From: Trissonchulus latispiculum
Lineage: Eukaryota > Nematoda > Enoplea > Enoplida > Ironidae
Direction: 5' to 3'
NCBI GenBank assembly: GCA_030248195.1
Contig: JASAND010022855.1
Location: forward strand, 1 to 64,000
DNA: 64,000 bases
Of this stretch, positions 11,541-34,550 are shown piece after piece (position 1 is the stretch's first letter; each line of letters starts with the position of its first letter). A program made the translations under genes and the position numbers. Below the pieces are notes generated by a model that saw only the letters and a list, made by a program, of their open reading frames with translations, was not told the DNA's origin and did not search any database.

Positions 11541-12539
11541 TAGAATCAGCCAATACTGTGCAGAGCATACATCTTACAATATACTGTATTCCTCGTAGCA
11601 ATCTATTAAAATTCTGACAGCACCTTCCTGGGTATATCTCCCTTACCTTAACTACTATCTTCCAATTATATGAGTTCAAACTCAACAATTTATTAAATAA
11701 AATCACAATAAAGATAACAAATCCATCCTCCAATAAGCCCAACAAAGAAGATCACTGAAACCACAACATCAACCAACAAAACTCCAGTTCAGCAAGCACT
11801 TATATTATGTCAAATTGTCACGAAAACCAAAATCATTGAATTGACCCTATGACCGTGAAAATGCATTTGCAAAATTAACAAAGCAAACCTCTCTGCCGCG
11901 TTTTGATTGCTATCCAGACACAAGCTAGTTTGCTAGCAAATTTTTGTAGTCTACGCAAACTTCATCTAAAATTTTCTACAGTTGTCAAAATCAACCATTA
12001 ATTTTAGGAAAAACGCAAACGTTCCAAGGAGAATATAAATGGCAGGCTAAGTGAAATAAACAATGGAACTAGGTACAAAACAACATATAAACAAAATAAT
12101 GAAAAACTGGATAAATTTAAAATCCTAAATATTAACCAAATAAACATCACATAACCAGAACAGAACAATAAACAAATTGGTCTCGATGAGTCAACCAAGT
12201 CACAAAACATCTACACAAAAGAAATAAAGCAATTTTCGATCCAAATGGAAACTTCGTAAACTTTTAATTATCCGAGGCTACATATCAATTTACCGATAAT
12301 ACAAACTATTTCAGTAACTACGAGACGATAAAATGTATGATGAATGAATACCGATATAATTTTAATGGCGCAGAAGACGAACATGGCACGTGCCTCCAAA
12401 TTCGCAACAACAAAACATGATACGCAATGTCAGTCGCATTTTGACAGAAAAAAATTATATCAACAATTAATCATCCTTGTAACAAAGAAAGGCAAACATG
12501 TCATTGCAGAATATTACTATTTACCCTATTGTACCGTCA
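11541..12539. other. Downstream flank of STT3A
   Basis: An A-rich stretch beyond the STT3A stop codon, containing the 3' untranslated region at its high-coordinate end. I did not find a convincing single polyadenylation site and see no other gene. Confidence 0.4.
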
Positions 12540-23789
<11,250 letters not shown>

Positions 23790-23879
23790 GATAATGCGAC
23801 TTGAGTCTCCGCTGGCTATAAGTTATCAATTTAAATGGTTAAATTTTAGAAACTTATAAAATGGGTAACGGGTATATAT

Positions 23880-24250
23880 ATATATAATGATTGCAGGTTC
23901 AGGGTTCAGTCTCAGCCAGGCCCTTCAGAAAATGTTTTGCCATTTTTGTCCACTCTTGGGACAAAATTCTGAGGAGGATTGGAAAATCTGAAATTCTGTG
24001 GTGGCGGTCACCAAAATTAGTCGTTTTGGTGAGGGGGATCCCCTCTAACACCTCTAAGAAATTATGGATCATATGTTTGGCTGGCAAAAAAAGTGGGGGT
24101 TGGACGATTTCGAAAAAAGTAGGGAGGGCGATCAGCATAGTTTCCCTGGAACTTTGGGTCTGGGGGGTATATAAATCTTGGCCGACCTCCGAAATATGAT
24201 GGGGGAATCTCCGACCCCCCCCCCCAGAATTCGGACCTCGTAAATTATGA
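23880..24250. mobile_element. Remnant related to the hAT-like element at 53856
   Basis: The segment CAAAATTCTGAGG...AAAATCTGAAATTCTG through GTTTTGGTGAGGGGGATCCC and CCTCTAACACCTCT parallels 53975-54075 of the element with a clear target duplication. Ends are degraded; 24251-24690 continues as AT-rich and G-run sequence with no gene. Confidence 0.45.
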
Positions 24251-24763
24251 AAAATGGCCAAAAAATGCAAAATTTTCTGTAATTTAGCCCTTTTTCATCA
24301 AAATAAAGCTTGTTTTTGACGTTTTAGGCGTTTTTGCACCGTTTTAAAGCTATTTTAGCTCAAAATTTTTGTAAACTTTTTCAAAAAATGACCATTTTTC
24401 GGCCAAATTTAGCAAGCTTTTTGGGTCCAAAAATCGTTGGGGGAGGTTCGGGGGTCCGGGGAAGCCAAAAGTTGGGGGAGGGCAATTAAAAAAATCGGGG
24501 GGGGGGGAAGTTGCTCAAAACCTGAAGACCGACTGAGAGAATAAAGAAAAGTTTTGAGAGCAACTTCGAAAAGTCGTTCAAGCGCGTAAAAGCAAGACAA
24601 GTCAAGAAACTCGAAAAGCTGAGCCCCCAACACTCCCAACGTACTAAACTTAGTGATAACACTGTCATCAATAGAGTGATTATGACTATTATGACCATAG
24701 GTGTACCAGGCTACAGTTTGCCCCTTGTGAGACCCCCCCACGGAGAGGCCAGACCCTCCTCCA

Positions 24764-25016
24764 CACGAAGCCCAATTTTAGAAAACAATTGGAAAAGTTT
24801 TTCTAATTGTTTTCCAAAAATTTTAGAACTTTTAGAAAATTTTCCAAACACAATTAGAACGTGGGCCAACCGTTAGAAAAAAAGTAACAGAAATCAATTA
24901 GAAAACAATTGGAAAAGTTTAGAAAACAATTTGAAAATATTCAGTAAACTTATAGAAAATTTTTGGAAAACAATTAGAAAAACTTTTCCAATTGTTTTCT
25001 AAAATTGGGCTTCGTG
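24764..25016. mobile_element. Nested miniature element with about 50-bp inverted ends
   Basis: CACGAAGCCCAATTTTAG and the following sequence to about 24819 are mirrored perfectly at 24965-25016. Flanks CTCCTCCA and CGCCTCCC match at 6 of 8 positions. The centre repeats the AGAAAACAATTGGAAAAG words. Confidence 0.65.
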
Positions 25017-25595
25017 CGCCTCCCCCCCTACCCCACCTCAACTACTCCCCCCCAAGCCGAGCTTAAATCCCCCTCCAGGGTATTTTTTAGAGATTTTTTC
25101 CGGCCCCCCCCCCGGGCCCGGGGGGGGGGGAAGAAATTTTCGGGGGGGGGAATATTTTTTTGCAAAAATGAGCCAAAAAATGGTATTTTTTGGCGTATTT
25201 TGCATGGTGAAACGCAAAAAGTTCTCAAAAATGCCAGGATTTAAGCTAAAAATAGCTATTTTTACGAAAAAATCTCCAGCGGAGCCGGAAAATTTTTGAA
25301 AATTGGCCTATTTTTGGCAAAAATTTGGGCCTCCAAAAAAACCCGGGGGGAAGCAAAAATCCCGGGAGGGGGCGATTTCGGGGGAGGGGGGGGAAGGCAT
25401 TTTCGGGGGGGAAGGTCAATTTCGGGGGGCCCCCCCGCCCCCCCCCCTGTAAAAAAATACCCTGCCCTCCCCCCCTAAAATTGGGTCCAAACCAGGTAAA
25501 AAATGCAAAATTTTTGAAAACTTTTTTGCAGTTCTGAAAATTTTTGAAAAAAATTCGAAAAAATGGCTATAAATCACATATAAAGAGCTAAATAT

Positions 25596-26379
25596 TAGGG
25601 ATCGACCGGAACTCCAAAAAACCGGAACCGGAATTGGCTGTAAAAAACCGGAACCGGAACCAGCTCTTTAACACTACAAAAATCGAAAATTGTTTCTGAC
25701 GTTTTGGACAATTTTTGCACAACTTTTCACTTTTTATCGTTACTAGAACATTGTAATAACGTTTGCTTTATATTTTATATATATATAGTTATTTCAATGC
25801 AAGAACATGAAATTTGCAATTTATTAAGAGATTTTTGTCTTATAGCACAGTTAAACTTTACTACATGATAGCTTTAAAATTAAAATTTAAAATTATACAC
25901 GGTATGAATATGCTATATATTTATATTATTCGAGCACATTTTCGATGAATAAACGGCATCTATATTTTTACATTCTTTACATCAATAATTTCAATTCAGC
26001 ATTAGGTACTCTTAAATTTAAAAGTTTCGGCGGTCTTGTGCTATCTAATCTGAGTTATTAAGTATTACTTTTGTTTTATAATATACGTATTAATATTCAT
26101 AACAACGATATATACATTAGACATTATTATTACAAATTCAAAACATTCTAACTATATAATGCAATAGCGCCGCAGGCGAAAATTTTTGTATAAATATTCT
26201 GGTTATAGGAGAATCGCAGTTTTTTCAAAAAGTTTTAAAGAAGTTTGATAAAATTTTTGAAAATTTTAATAAAATTTTGCTTTTCATAATAGGCTAAAAT
26301 TGGTTCCGGTTCCCGTACGTTTTCAAAAACCGGAACCGGAACCAAAAAGTACCGGAACCGGAATTCCGGTCGATCCCTA
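25596..26379. mobile_element. Nested hAT-like element with GGAACCGG ends
   Basis: The inverted ends are TAGGGATCGACCGGAA and TTCCGGTCGATCCCTA, with a perfect 8-bp duplication CTAAATAT at 25588-25595 and 26380-26387. CCGGAACCGGAA words are clustered at both ends. The interior is AT-rich with no coding frame. It is inserted in the element at 24696-26709. Confidence 0.8.
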
Positions 26380-26734
26380 CTAAATATGGTTATTTATAGC
26401 AATTAAAAGCTATATAATATAAGCAATTATAAACCACAATCTGGGCTAATTTAGGCATATTTTAGCACAAATTTGTCAACTTTCAAGCCCTATTTTCGCA
26501 TACGAAAACTATTTTGACTATTACGACAGAAGCTTTTGAGTATGTTTAATGTACTGTACATCGAAAAAGGAGCGTTTTTAGCCAAAAAAACTTGGGTACA
26601 GTTTAGGGGGTTCCCCCTCCCCCAAATTTCGGATTTTGGTGGAGTCCCCCGAGCCAAATTTGGACCTTCTACTCCCCCCCAACCCAAACACGTGATATAC
26701 ACACCTATGATTATGACTCCAGCCAGACGAAATA

Positions 26735-27480
26735 GAGATCCTTAAGGTGGTAGTACCATTACTACCGGGGTGGATTTTGGAAAGCTACCCTACCCTGATA
26801 GAAAAAGGTGGCCAAATCCCAGACCACACACACCCAGATTTGCCAACCATAGGTGTAAGGTTAATTCGAAATGTAATTTGTGTAAACGTGTAATTCGAAA
26901 TGTTTTGCAGAAGACCCAAGCTTTTTCGAATAAATGAGCAAAAATGAAGAAATATTGTTACTTTTTAGTTGAAATCGTTTTTTTAGCAAATTCGCACTTT
27001 CTTCTAAATTTTGACCGAAAACTTTTTTACCCCGCCCCCAATAAATTAGATTTTTCCGGACCCCACCTACTTCAAATCGGCTGACCCCATTCACCCTAAT
27101 TTTGGCTACCCCCACCGGCCCACCCCCTACATTTTTTTTCTTTTTTTTTAATCAAACCCAAACGACTCCTTACACACACAGGCGAAGAAGTAGTTTATCC
27201 ACCACCCGGCCAGCTCAACACCGAAGTGCTTCGCTAAGCGACGCAGAAAACTGGCATCAGAATCACGAAATCCAAGATTACCGTCATTGTACGTATATAC
27301 ATACGTATTACACATATATACGAATGTACATTTCAATACTAGTGCTAGTGTATTTATAAGAATAAAAGCAAGTCATTTCTATTGAGATTAGAAGAAATTG
27401 TAAAGGACGAAAGACATTCATCTGTTTTAAGCTGTAAATATATATATATACATATATAATATATATAGGATTTCACCGAC
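26735..27480. other. No gene recognised; transposon ends
   Basis: Contains one TTAAGGTGGTAGTACC terminus (about 26741) and one CATAGGTGTA terminus (about 26848) without partners, a T-rich run near 27130 and TA repeats near 27440. Short frames here show no domains. Confidence 0.35.
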
Positions 27481-27752
27481 TCTATGCTATATTTCTGCGA
27501 AGCCCCCGAAAAGACTTTAATATATTTGTCAATCGGAACCGCCGTGAAGCATATCCTATTTCAGGCGGCCCCATCCCCGTGTGGCTCAGACCACGTTCAC
27601 AGAGATGAGGTGACCTTCAATAGGATATACTCCACACAATTACAAGGTAGAACAGTGCCAGTCAGCCGAAGTCAAATCTATATATATACTAGGTGCATAA
27701 GGACAAATTGTCCCTTCAGTGCACCTAAAATTAAGTTTACGATAATATGCGG

Positions 27753-29438
27753 TCATTTAAGTGAATTACCCTTTAAAAATTTAGTCAGGTCAATATCTTT
27801 CAATAATTCAACAAATTTAGAATTAGAAGAAGATGTTTGTATGGTTTCTGGGAGATCATTCCAAACAGGAACCACATGATTTGAAAAAAAGTGTGAAAAT
27901 TTTTGAGTTCGACAAAAGGGGATCCTCAATCTCAGACCATTTGAGTTTCTAGTACCCGTGTCAAGCGCATAAGTGAAGAAGTCATCAAATGATAAATCTA
28001 TTAATTGGTGAACAATTTGATGAGTTAATTTCAAATCAAAAACAAGTCTTCTATGTTCTAGAGATTGTAAGTCAAGAAACGCCAAACGGTCCCTATAAGC
28101 AAGATTACTAACTTCAGGAATTTTTCTAGTGAATAGTCTTTGTACTGATTCAATTTTGTCAATTAAGGTAACTGTTTTTGGACTCCAAACAGGACTTGCA
28201 TACTCCAGATGAGGTCTAACAAAAGTTTTGTACATCTGGAGCAAAAACTTTGTATCACGACACTTAAAATTTCTGAAAATAGCTCCAATGACTGTCCTAG
28301 CTTTACCAATAACTTTATCACAATGAACATTAAACTTTAGGTCGGAAGTGAGCAAAACACCAAGGTCTTTGATTTGTGAAACTTCTACAAGACTAGACGA
28401 ACCCATGCTTACATCAATAGCTGTTGGCGGCGTACCCAAAATAAATAACATACATTTCGGTACTGAAAACTGTAATTGGGCATTACCTCCTCAAGCTACT
28501 ATGTAATCCAGGTCCTCTTGAAATTTATGAACATCAGCTTGATTATTTACAGTAATATAGAGTTTTGCATCATCGACGAAAAGTTTAATGGCACTATGCC
28601 GTATACCCATAATTAAGTCATTAATGTAAACGAGAAAGAAAATAGGTCCAAGTACACTACCTTGTGGAACACCACTGGTGACAGATTTCCACGAGGAAAA
28701 TTTGTTATTTACTCTCACTCGTTGTTTCCTATTGTCCAAGTAATTTTGGAACCATTTTAAAAGACTTCCTCGAACACCACAAGATCTCAGTTTTTGTAGT
28801 AATTTACAATGAGGAACTGTGTCAAAAGCTTTCTGAATATCAAGATAGGCAATGATTTTACAACCTTTAGCATCAAGAACTTTACCCCAATTTACAAGAC
28901 ATTGCAAGAGTTGTGTAACAGTTGACTTACGACTAAGACCACCGTGTTGGTGCTCACTAAGGATTTTATTTTTAACTAATAAGTTTAGTAGATGTGGCTT
29001 AACACATCGCTCCAAATCTCGCATAATAGCACAAGTCACACTGATAGGTCTATAATTCAAAGGATCAGTTTTAGATCCCTTATGTTTATAAATAGGCACA
29101 ACGTCAGCTGCTTTCCATTCCAAGGGTATGTGTGTGGTATGAAGAGAAAGATTGTATAATACTAGTAATACAGGTGATAGTTCATTAGATAAACTTCTAA
29201 TAAATTTAGGTGGTATTCCATCAGGACCACAACTTACTTTTGCTTGGAGGTCTTTAGTATGCTTTAACACCTCCTCATTTGAGAGTAAAATATCCTCGAG
29301 TAAATTTTGCGGCTGATAGTTAACCTGAATAGGTCTGCCGTCGTCGACTGTAAATACACTACAAAAAGCGTTATTGAATTCTGCAGATATACTCACTTCA
29401 TCAGTTACATTTTGCAAGGAACAATCGCCTATGCAGGG
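27753..29438 (-). pseudogene. CR1/Jockey-type LINE reverse transcriptase, 5'-truncated and broken by one stop
   Basis: This frame copies LINE RNA at the chromosomal target. Translation on the minus strand shows the RT motifs in order: PIYKHKGSKTDPLNYRPIS; motif A YLDIQKAFDTVPH; motif B SGVPQGSVLGPIF; motif C LFVDDAKLY; then thumb and C-terminal domains with LGVLLTSDLKF, RPHLEYASPVW and PVWNDLPETI, ending at 27753. A single TGA at 28493-28491 interrupts an otherwise open frame, where related elements often have Trp. Motif C is FVDD instead of the usual F/YADD. The 5' part (endonuclease, ORF1) is absent: at 29439 the frame runs into a CATAGGTGTA element, and residues read beyond that are not LINE. 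The 3' end lies near 27690. The clade is inferred from motif style. Confidence 0.85.
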
Positions 29439-29560
29439 CATAGGTGTACCTGTGTTTTTTCTAGCCCAAAAAAGTGGGGGGGGGATCCCCCCCCCCCACT
29501 TGTGGGGGGGGGGGAAGACCAAAAGTGGGGGGAATAAAATGGGCTAAAAATGCGGTAAAA
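29439..29560. mobile_element. One end of a CATAGGTGTA-family element
   Basis: Begins CATAGGTGTACC immediately beside LINE coding sequence and continues as G and C runs separated by AAAAAAGTGGGGG-type words. No matching right end with the expected ATGCAGGG duplication was found, so its extent is unknown. Confidence 0.45.
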
Positions 29561-29589
29561 ATTGCGTGTTTTCTACGTATACTGCTACA

Positions 29590-29990
29590 TGCAAAAATAA
29601 CTGGAAAAAAACCTGGAAAATGTCTGGAAAGTGAACCGGAGTGATTTGGAAAAAGTCTGGGAAAAGTCTAGAAACTGCCTGGAAAGTGTCCGAAACAATC
29701 CTGAAAAATGTCTGGAAAGTAAAGCTGAGTGATCAGAAAAGATCTAGAAAATGTCTAGAAAATGTCTGGAAAATACCCGGAAAACAGTCCTGAGTGATGC
29801 CGAAAATACCTGGAAAAAGTCTGAAAAATTTGAAATTGTGGACAAAAGTCTGGAAAATCTCTGGAAAACCCCTGGAAAATGTCTGGAAAAAACTTTGAAA
29901 AAGCCTGGAAAGTGTCTCAAAATTCTCTGGAAAAAGTCTGGAAAATTCCTGGAAAAACGTTTTTCAGATTTTTTCCGGACTTTTTCCGAA
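29590..29990. repeat. Degenerate tandem repeat of CTGGAAAA units
   Basis: About 25-30 units of the type CTGGAAAATGT / CTGGAAAAAGT, 11-14 bases each, with drift. Open frames through it are repeat artefacts rich in K, E and L. No function was recognised. Confidence 0.7.
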
Positions 29991-30185
29991 AAAGTTTTCC
30001 TGTGAATTGGGTCCTCAGAAAACCCAGTGTCCTAGCTCCTAAAAACGGAAAATTTTCAGTATTTTTAAGCTTTTTTCTTAAAAGAAGGCTGGATTGTGTC
30101 CAGTATCAGCGCTAAGGGGAGCGTTTTTTCTTTGAAGCTTTAGAAAAATAGTATTTTCTGACAAAACGTTTGGCTACAGTCAACG

Positions 30186-30636
30186 CATAGGTGTACCTGT
30201 ACCAGGCTAGTTTACTCCCTGTGAGACCCCCCACGAGAAGGCCAGACCCCTCACCCCCTATACCCGACCTAGACTGCTCCCCCCAAGCCGAGCTCAGACC
30301 CCCATCCCGCCCCCTAAAATGGGGTCCACACAAGAGAAAAAAATGCCAATTTTTGCAAAAATTTTGGAATTTTTCAAAAATTTTCTGAAAAATTGGCTGG
30401 AAATAGTTAAAAAAAGCTGAAAAATAGGTTTGTAAAATGCAATACGAGCAGTTTTTGAGTAGATTTATGTCGAAAATAGTAGATTTTGTCAAAAAAGGCA
30501 ATTTTTAGCTGAAAAAAATGTGGGTACAGGTGCCGATTGGGTAGTTTTTTCAGAATTTCCGATTTTTAGACCCCCCCCAAGCCAGATTTGGACTTTTTAC
30601 TCCCACCCTCCAACCCAAACAGGTGGTACACCTATG
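30186..30636. mobile_element. hAT-like miniature element, CATAGGTGTA family
   Basis: Ends CATAGGTGTACC and GGTACACCTATG. The flanks AGTCAACG (30178-30185) and AGTTAACG (30637-30644) match at 7 of 8 positions. Left and right 60 bases match those of the element at 24696-26709; the 451-bp interior is non-coding. Confidence 0.78.
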
Positions 30637-30839
30637 AGTTAACGTAAATTACGTTAAATTAAATGCCCAAAAACACCGGGTTAAACACCCAAACAAAAGA
30701 ATTCGAAACCTAATTTAAATACTATTACACATTGAATTTAAACAAGTTCTTAGCTTGCACGTTACTTAAAATATTTAAGAAAAAATAAGTCTGAAGGAAT
30801 CTAAACGAAATCTTTTCCTGTGATCCCATCCACTATATT

Positions 30840-30936
30840 TACGGAAAGACAGGATTTTGAACTCGCGTCTGTCTAGACTCAGTGTGCCGTCGAAAACTCG
30901 GCGACCGACTGCGCCACCAATGTGGCGGTCCAAGTA
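30840..30936 (-). mobile_element. tRNA-derived SINE head, second family
   Basis: On the minus strand it has A box TGGCGCAGTCGG and a B-box-like GAGTTCAAAATCC about 50 bases apart, the layout of a tRNA-derived SINE promoter. The remainder of the SINE probably extends toward 30700, but I could not delimit it. Confidence 0.55.
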
Positions 30937-30939
30937 TAA

Positions 30940-31950
30940 AAAAGTATAAAAATAAAAATAAGTGTATTTCTGCTATGTACAATAGCATATTTGTGCATTG
31001 TAGCATATTGGTTCATCAAGTTATTTACCTTCCGCGATATTCTTTTGACATAGACATTGAATGAGACAGAAATGCAAACAATGGTCAGTTAGATGGCTAT
31101 TCCCTCACCTTTGAATCCGGATTTTCCAGGTCTTTTGGGCAATGGTGGTGATTTGTATCAAAAGTTGCAGGTGGTTTTGTATAGTGCTAATTTATTTACG
31201 GTGAACCTTCGCACACGCAATGTAAAGTGAGAACACTTTGTCTTATTATAAAGAACATTTGTTGTATGCCATGTTCTACATGAAATGAGCTGGCCTATTA
31301 GTTGGGACGACTGGCTTGTGCTTGCACACAAAAACAACGGTTTTATATCTTTTTCATTCTTGACTTCCAATCAGATGCATATTGTCTTCTGTTAAATAAT
31401 ACAGACAAGTAGCACAATGACTACCTCTAGAACCCACTAGATTTAATTTTTAGATCGGAAATCGGCCATTTTGAAAACCATCTGTAGCTTTTGTAACCCT
31501 CGGTACATAGGAGATATGCACATCATTTTAAAGCTTTTTTGTGCTTTTTCAACGTGGTAAGGTCTAATTTCTCATATAAAGCTGAGATTTATTTTTGATT
31601 ACTTGAGCAAGTGCAAAGCCATGATGGTAGTCAGCCAATTATGCGTACCCTATCCCCAAAAGTCTGTGCAAAGATTGCTTGCCAATCCAACTTAGTTCAC
31701 CTAAATTTATGTCAATATTGTTCCATCCATTCCAAGATTACGTTGAAAATCCCGCTAGTAGTACTACTATCTTAAGGTGGTAGTACCACTACCGGTTGGA
31801 CTTTGAACAGATACTGTGAACTATGATCTTAATCAATCACCTTGAAATTTGGCACATTTGTTTTTTATCATGTTTTGCATCAAATTATGGCTACTAAGTT
31901 GCGGTGGCTGGCTTGCTGTATACACAAGAGGAAATGTATTAAAAGTTTTG
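30940..31950. other. No gene recognised
   Basis: AT-rich. Sequence at 31380-31660 recurs in diverged form at 33270-33560 (the TTGTTAAATAATAC and GAGATAT...CACATCATTTTAAAGCT blocks), on either side of the element at 31951-32942. A TTAAGGTGGTAGTACC end is at about 31773. Confidence 0.4.
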
Positions 31951-32942
31951 AATTTAAGGTGGTGATTCCTTTTGGGCACAAATTGTTGGTTGGCGGCGCA
32001 AATCAGGATGAAATTTGGCGAAACTTTCAGAAATACATTCTTTTAGCGTTCTAACACCCTCCGCGCAATCCCGGTTCAAAAATTTGAAATTTCCGATCAC
32101 GGCGGTTTTTCCCAATTTCTGAAAGCTTGGCAGCAGCTATACAGTTATGACTATATTCATTTGAAAGATCTCGTTGAGCTTCACATTTTTGCTTTTTAAA
32201 GCAACTTTCTAACTTTTCTCTAGCGTGCGATATAGCCGATTTTTTGTTTTGGCGTCGAAAACTTGTCATTTTTGCAAAAACCAAATAATCCATCATTTCT
32301 TGAACTACACAAGCCGGTAAATCAAACTAAGGGCGTCGATCTGAAGGTCTGACAGGGGCAAATTATCCGATGGATGATCGTCTTCCAACTGCTATCCTGT
32401 AGGCTGCTACCATGAAAAATGTAGCTTTCGCAAAAATGCGACCAATTTGTTTCCAAAGATTGTGGAGCATAAACCATACAAGTTGGAGGGATGCTACTTA
32501 ACAAATGAGGTCTGCACAAATATACCCAGGGACGTTTTTTTAGTTGCCCCGATTACTGCTTTCTAGCTAAAGTAATCGCTTGACAAATTTGGAAAAAGTA
32601 AGCAAAATACAGGCTACGCACACATTTTAGCTATTTCTCTATAACGAAGAGCGATTTCACAATAAATAAACAATCGACCCCAGCTATTTGATGGAGTTAT
32701 CTAATGATATAAGCGATGTCTCACGAAAAAATTTACTTGAGTCTGGAAAAATTTTGGAAAATTATACTTCTTCTAAAATGTGTCAAAAATATTTTAAAAA
32801 AGCAACATTAGTTTCATGGTATGCATTAAAAAGAGAAAATATCAAGCTACATTTTGATATAAAAATGGCTTCTTAACTCCAAGTAATGAACGAGTAATAA
32901 CGGTGCAAACTTTTGTGACCAAAGGGAATCACCACCTTAAAT
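31951..32942. mobile_element. DNA transposon remnant with TTAAGGTGGTGATTCC ends
   Basis: The left end TTTAAGGTGGTGATTCCTTT and the right end, its reverse complement finishing CCACCTTAAAT, bound about 990 bp. TTAA occurs at both edges, which could be a piggyBac-like TTAA target or part of the terminal repeat. No transposase is recognised. A diverged copy is at 10880-11540. Confidence 0.6.
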
Positions 32943-34035
32943 ATCTTCTTCATTCCTTTGTGAATTTGTTTGAAATTTTCCATGCAAGCATTATTATTAT
33001 CTATACGTTCAGGCCGTTTTTTAGTTTTTCGTAAAAGTGCATTTTCGATATTTTAGCTAATTTAATATTGTAAATTTTATATCTTGCTTACTACTGCGTT
33101 TTTCTAAAAACAAAGAAAACGGCCTGAGCGTATGCAGATATGTCTGGAAAATTTGGTCAAGTTTGGTTGAAGTAGCAACGAGAAAATCAAAAACAATGAA
33201 TTCGCAGCTTTTCATTGTTTGCTTTGGTTTTAAGAATTCGCTATGCTTTCAATCAGCTGCGTAGTGTTTTTGTTAAATAATACACATAAAGAACACAATG
33301 ACAACCTCGAAAACCCAACAGATTTGATTTTTGTATAAAATGATCTTACATTATATTGCTTGTGCAAAAGGTCAACGTAAATCGATCATACGTAAACTCA
33401 TCTGTAACTTTTGACAGAAACCATGTACAGAAGAGATATTCACATCATTTTAAAGCTCTTTTTGAGCTCTTTCATATGGCTAATCAAATACAATATATAA
33501 GGCTTAAATAAAATTTTGATTACTTGCGCATGCGCGAAGCCAGGATGTTAGCTAGCCAAATATGCACTCTCTGACATCAAGATTTTGAACAAAGACAGTT
33601 TGCCTTACGAAAGGACTAAAACTTCGCACTGGCTCCGGCAAGAATGCCCAAAACTGAATTAGTAGCATTATTCGGTTGCAAAGGAGTTGCACAGTTGCAC
33701 AGTTGCGTAGGCCTAACGGTGGAAGGTTAAGGAAGCCCTCAGGTAAATGAAGGTACCTAAGGTCAACATCACAGCACAGCAGTGAAAGGCCCTGAAAATA
33801 TTGACTACGGACAACAGCATCACAGTCTTGCCGGTAGATAAAGCAAACATCACTGTGGTAGTCAACAAAATCAAGTACATAGAGAAAATGACCAACATCG
33901 TAGGTGACGGATCCAAATTTCAACAACTATCTAAGGATCCTGCTCCCACTCTAGAGAAACAACTACGATCAGTGGTCCGAAGCAATGAAATAAATCTGAA
34001 ACTAGTACCTCTGCACACGATGTCACCGCATCTAT

Positions 34036-34550
34036 AAGGTGTGAAGTATTTCTTGATATTTCTCCTGATTTCATCTAAATTCATTCAAAATCTTTACAAA
34101 CGATAAATGTAAATTGTACTCTCATGTGCGAATTTCGGTTCCTTAGCTAATTCTCAAATTCTAGTTCGAGCGCTCAAATTTTAGTCAGTCTCACTTGTGA
34201 CTTTGGCGGGATACGGTCGGTTCTATTTTGTATTTTTGTCCTTGTCGCCGACCAAATACTTCTGGGAATCTTCGGGGGTCGATCCCCTTTTCTCCTTGTC
34301 TGGATTTCTGGGTTTGTATGTTGTTTTGTTTATTTTTGCCTCTTTAGTGTTTATTGGTCATTGAAATTTCCATATTCTCTGGAACTGTAAAATTTGTTAA
34401 TCCTCTTATTTTTGGCAACCTTATACTTTATACTAGTAAACTCACGGTACTAAAATAGATCTAGGCGGAGACGACATGCACACACTCTGGAACCTTGCAA
34501 ATCTCTTTATTTAAATATTATCTTTTATTGAGATAACCCAAACCTTTACA
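34036..34550. mobile_element. LTR-like insertion in the Penelope element, copy 2
   Basis: Non-coding sequence that separates adjacent Penelope codons and matches 840-1425 in several ordered blocks. A solo LTR is the simplest reading; the exact ends and target duplication are not resolved (TATAA and TACAA lie at the edges). Confidence 0.55.

Larger units (their letters stand above)
24696..26709. mobile_element. hAT-like element, CATAGGTGTA family, with two nested insertions
   Basis: It starts CATAGGTGTACC and ends TACACACCTATG, flanked by the perfect 8-bp duplication ATTATGAC (24688-24695 and 26710-26717). The first 70 bases and last 60 bases closely match the shorter element at 30186-30636. 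The interior contains long C and G runs and two later insertions (24764-25016 and 25596-26379). There is no transposase frame. hAT assignment is inferred from duplication length and end sequence. Confidence 0.8.

Noticed and set aside
24409..24741. 110-aa minus-strand frame
   Set aside because: It spans the left end of the 24696 element and G runs; no domain.
29751..30005. 84-aa lysine/leucine-rich frame
   Set aside because: Product of the CTGGAAAA tandem repeat.
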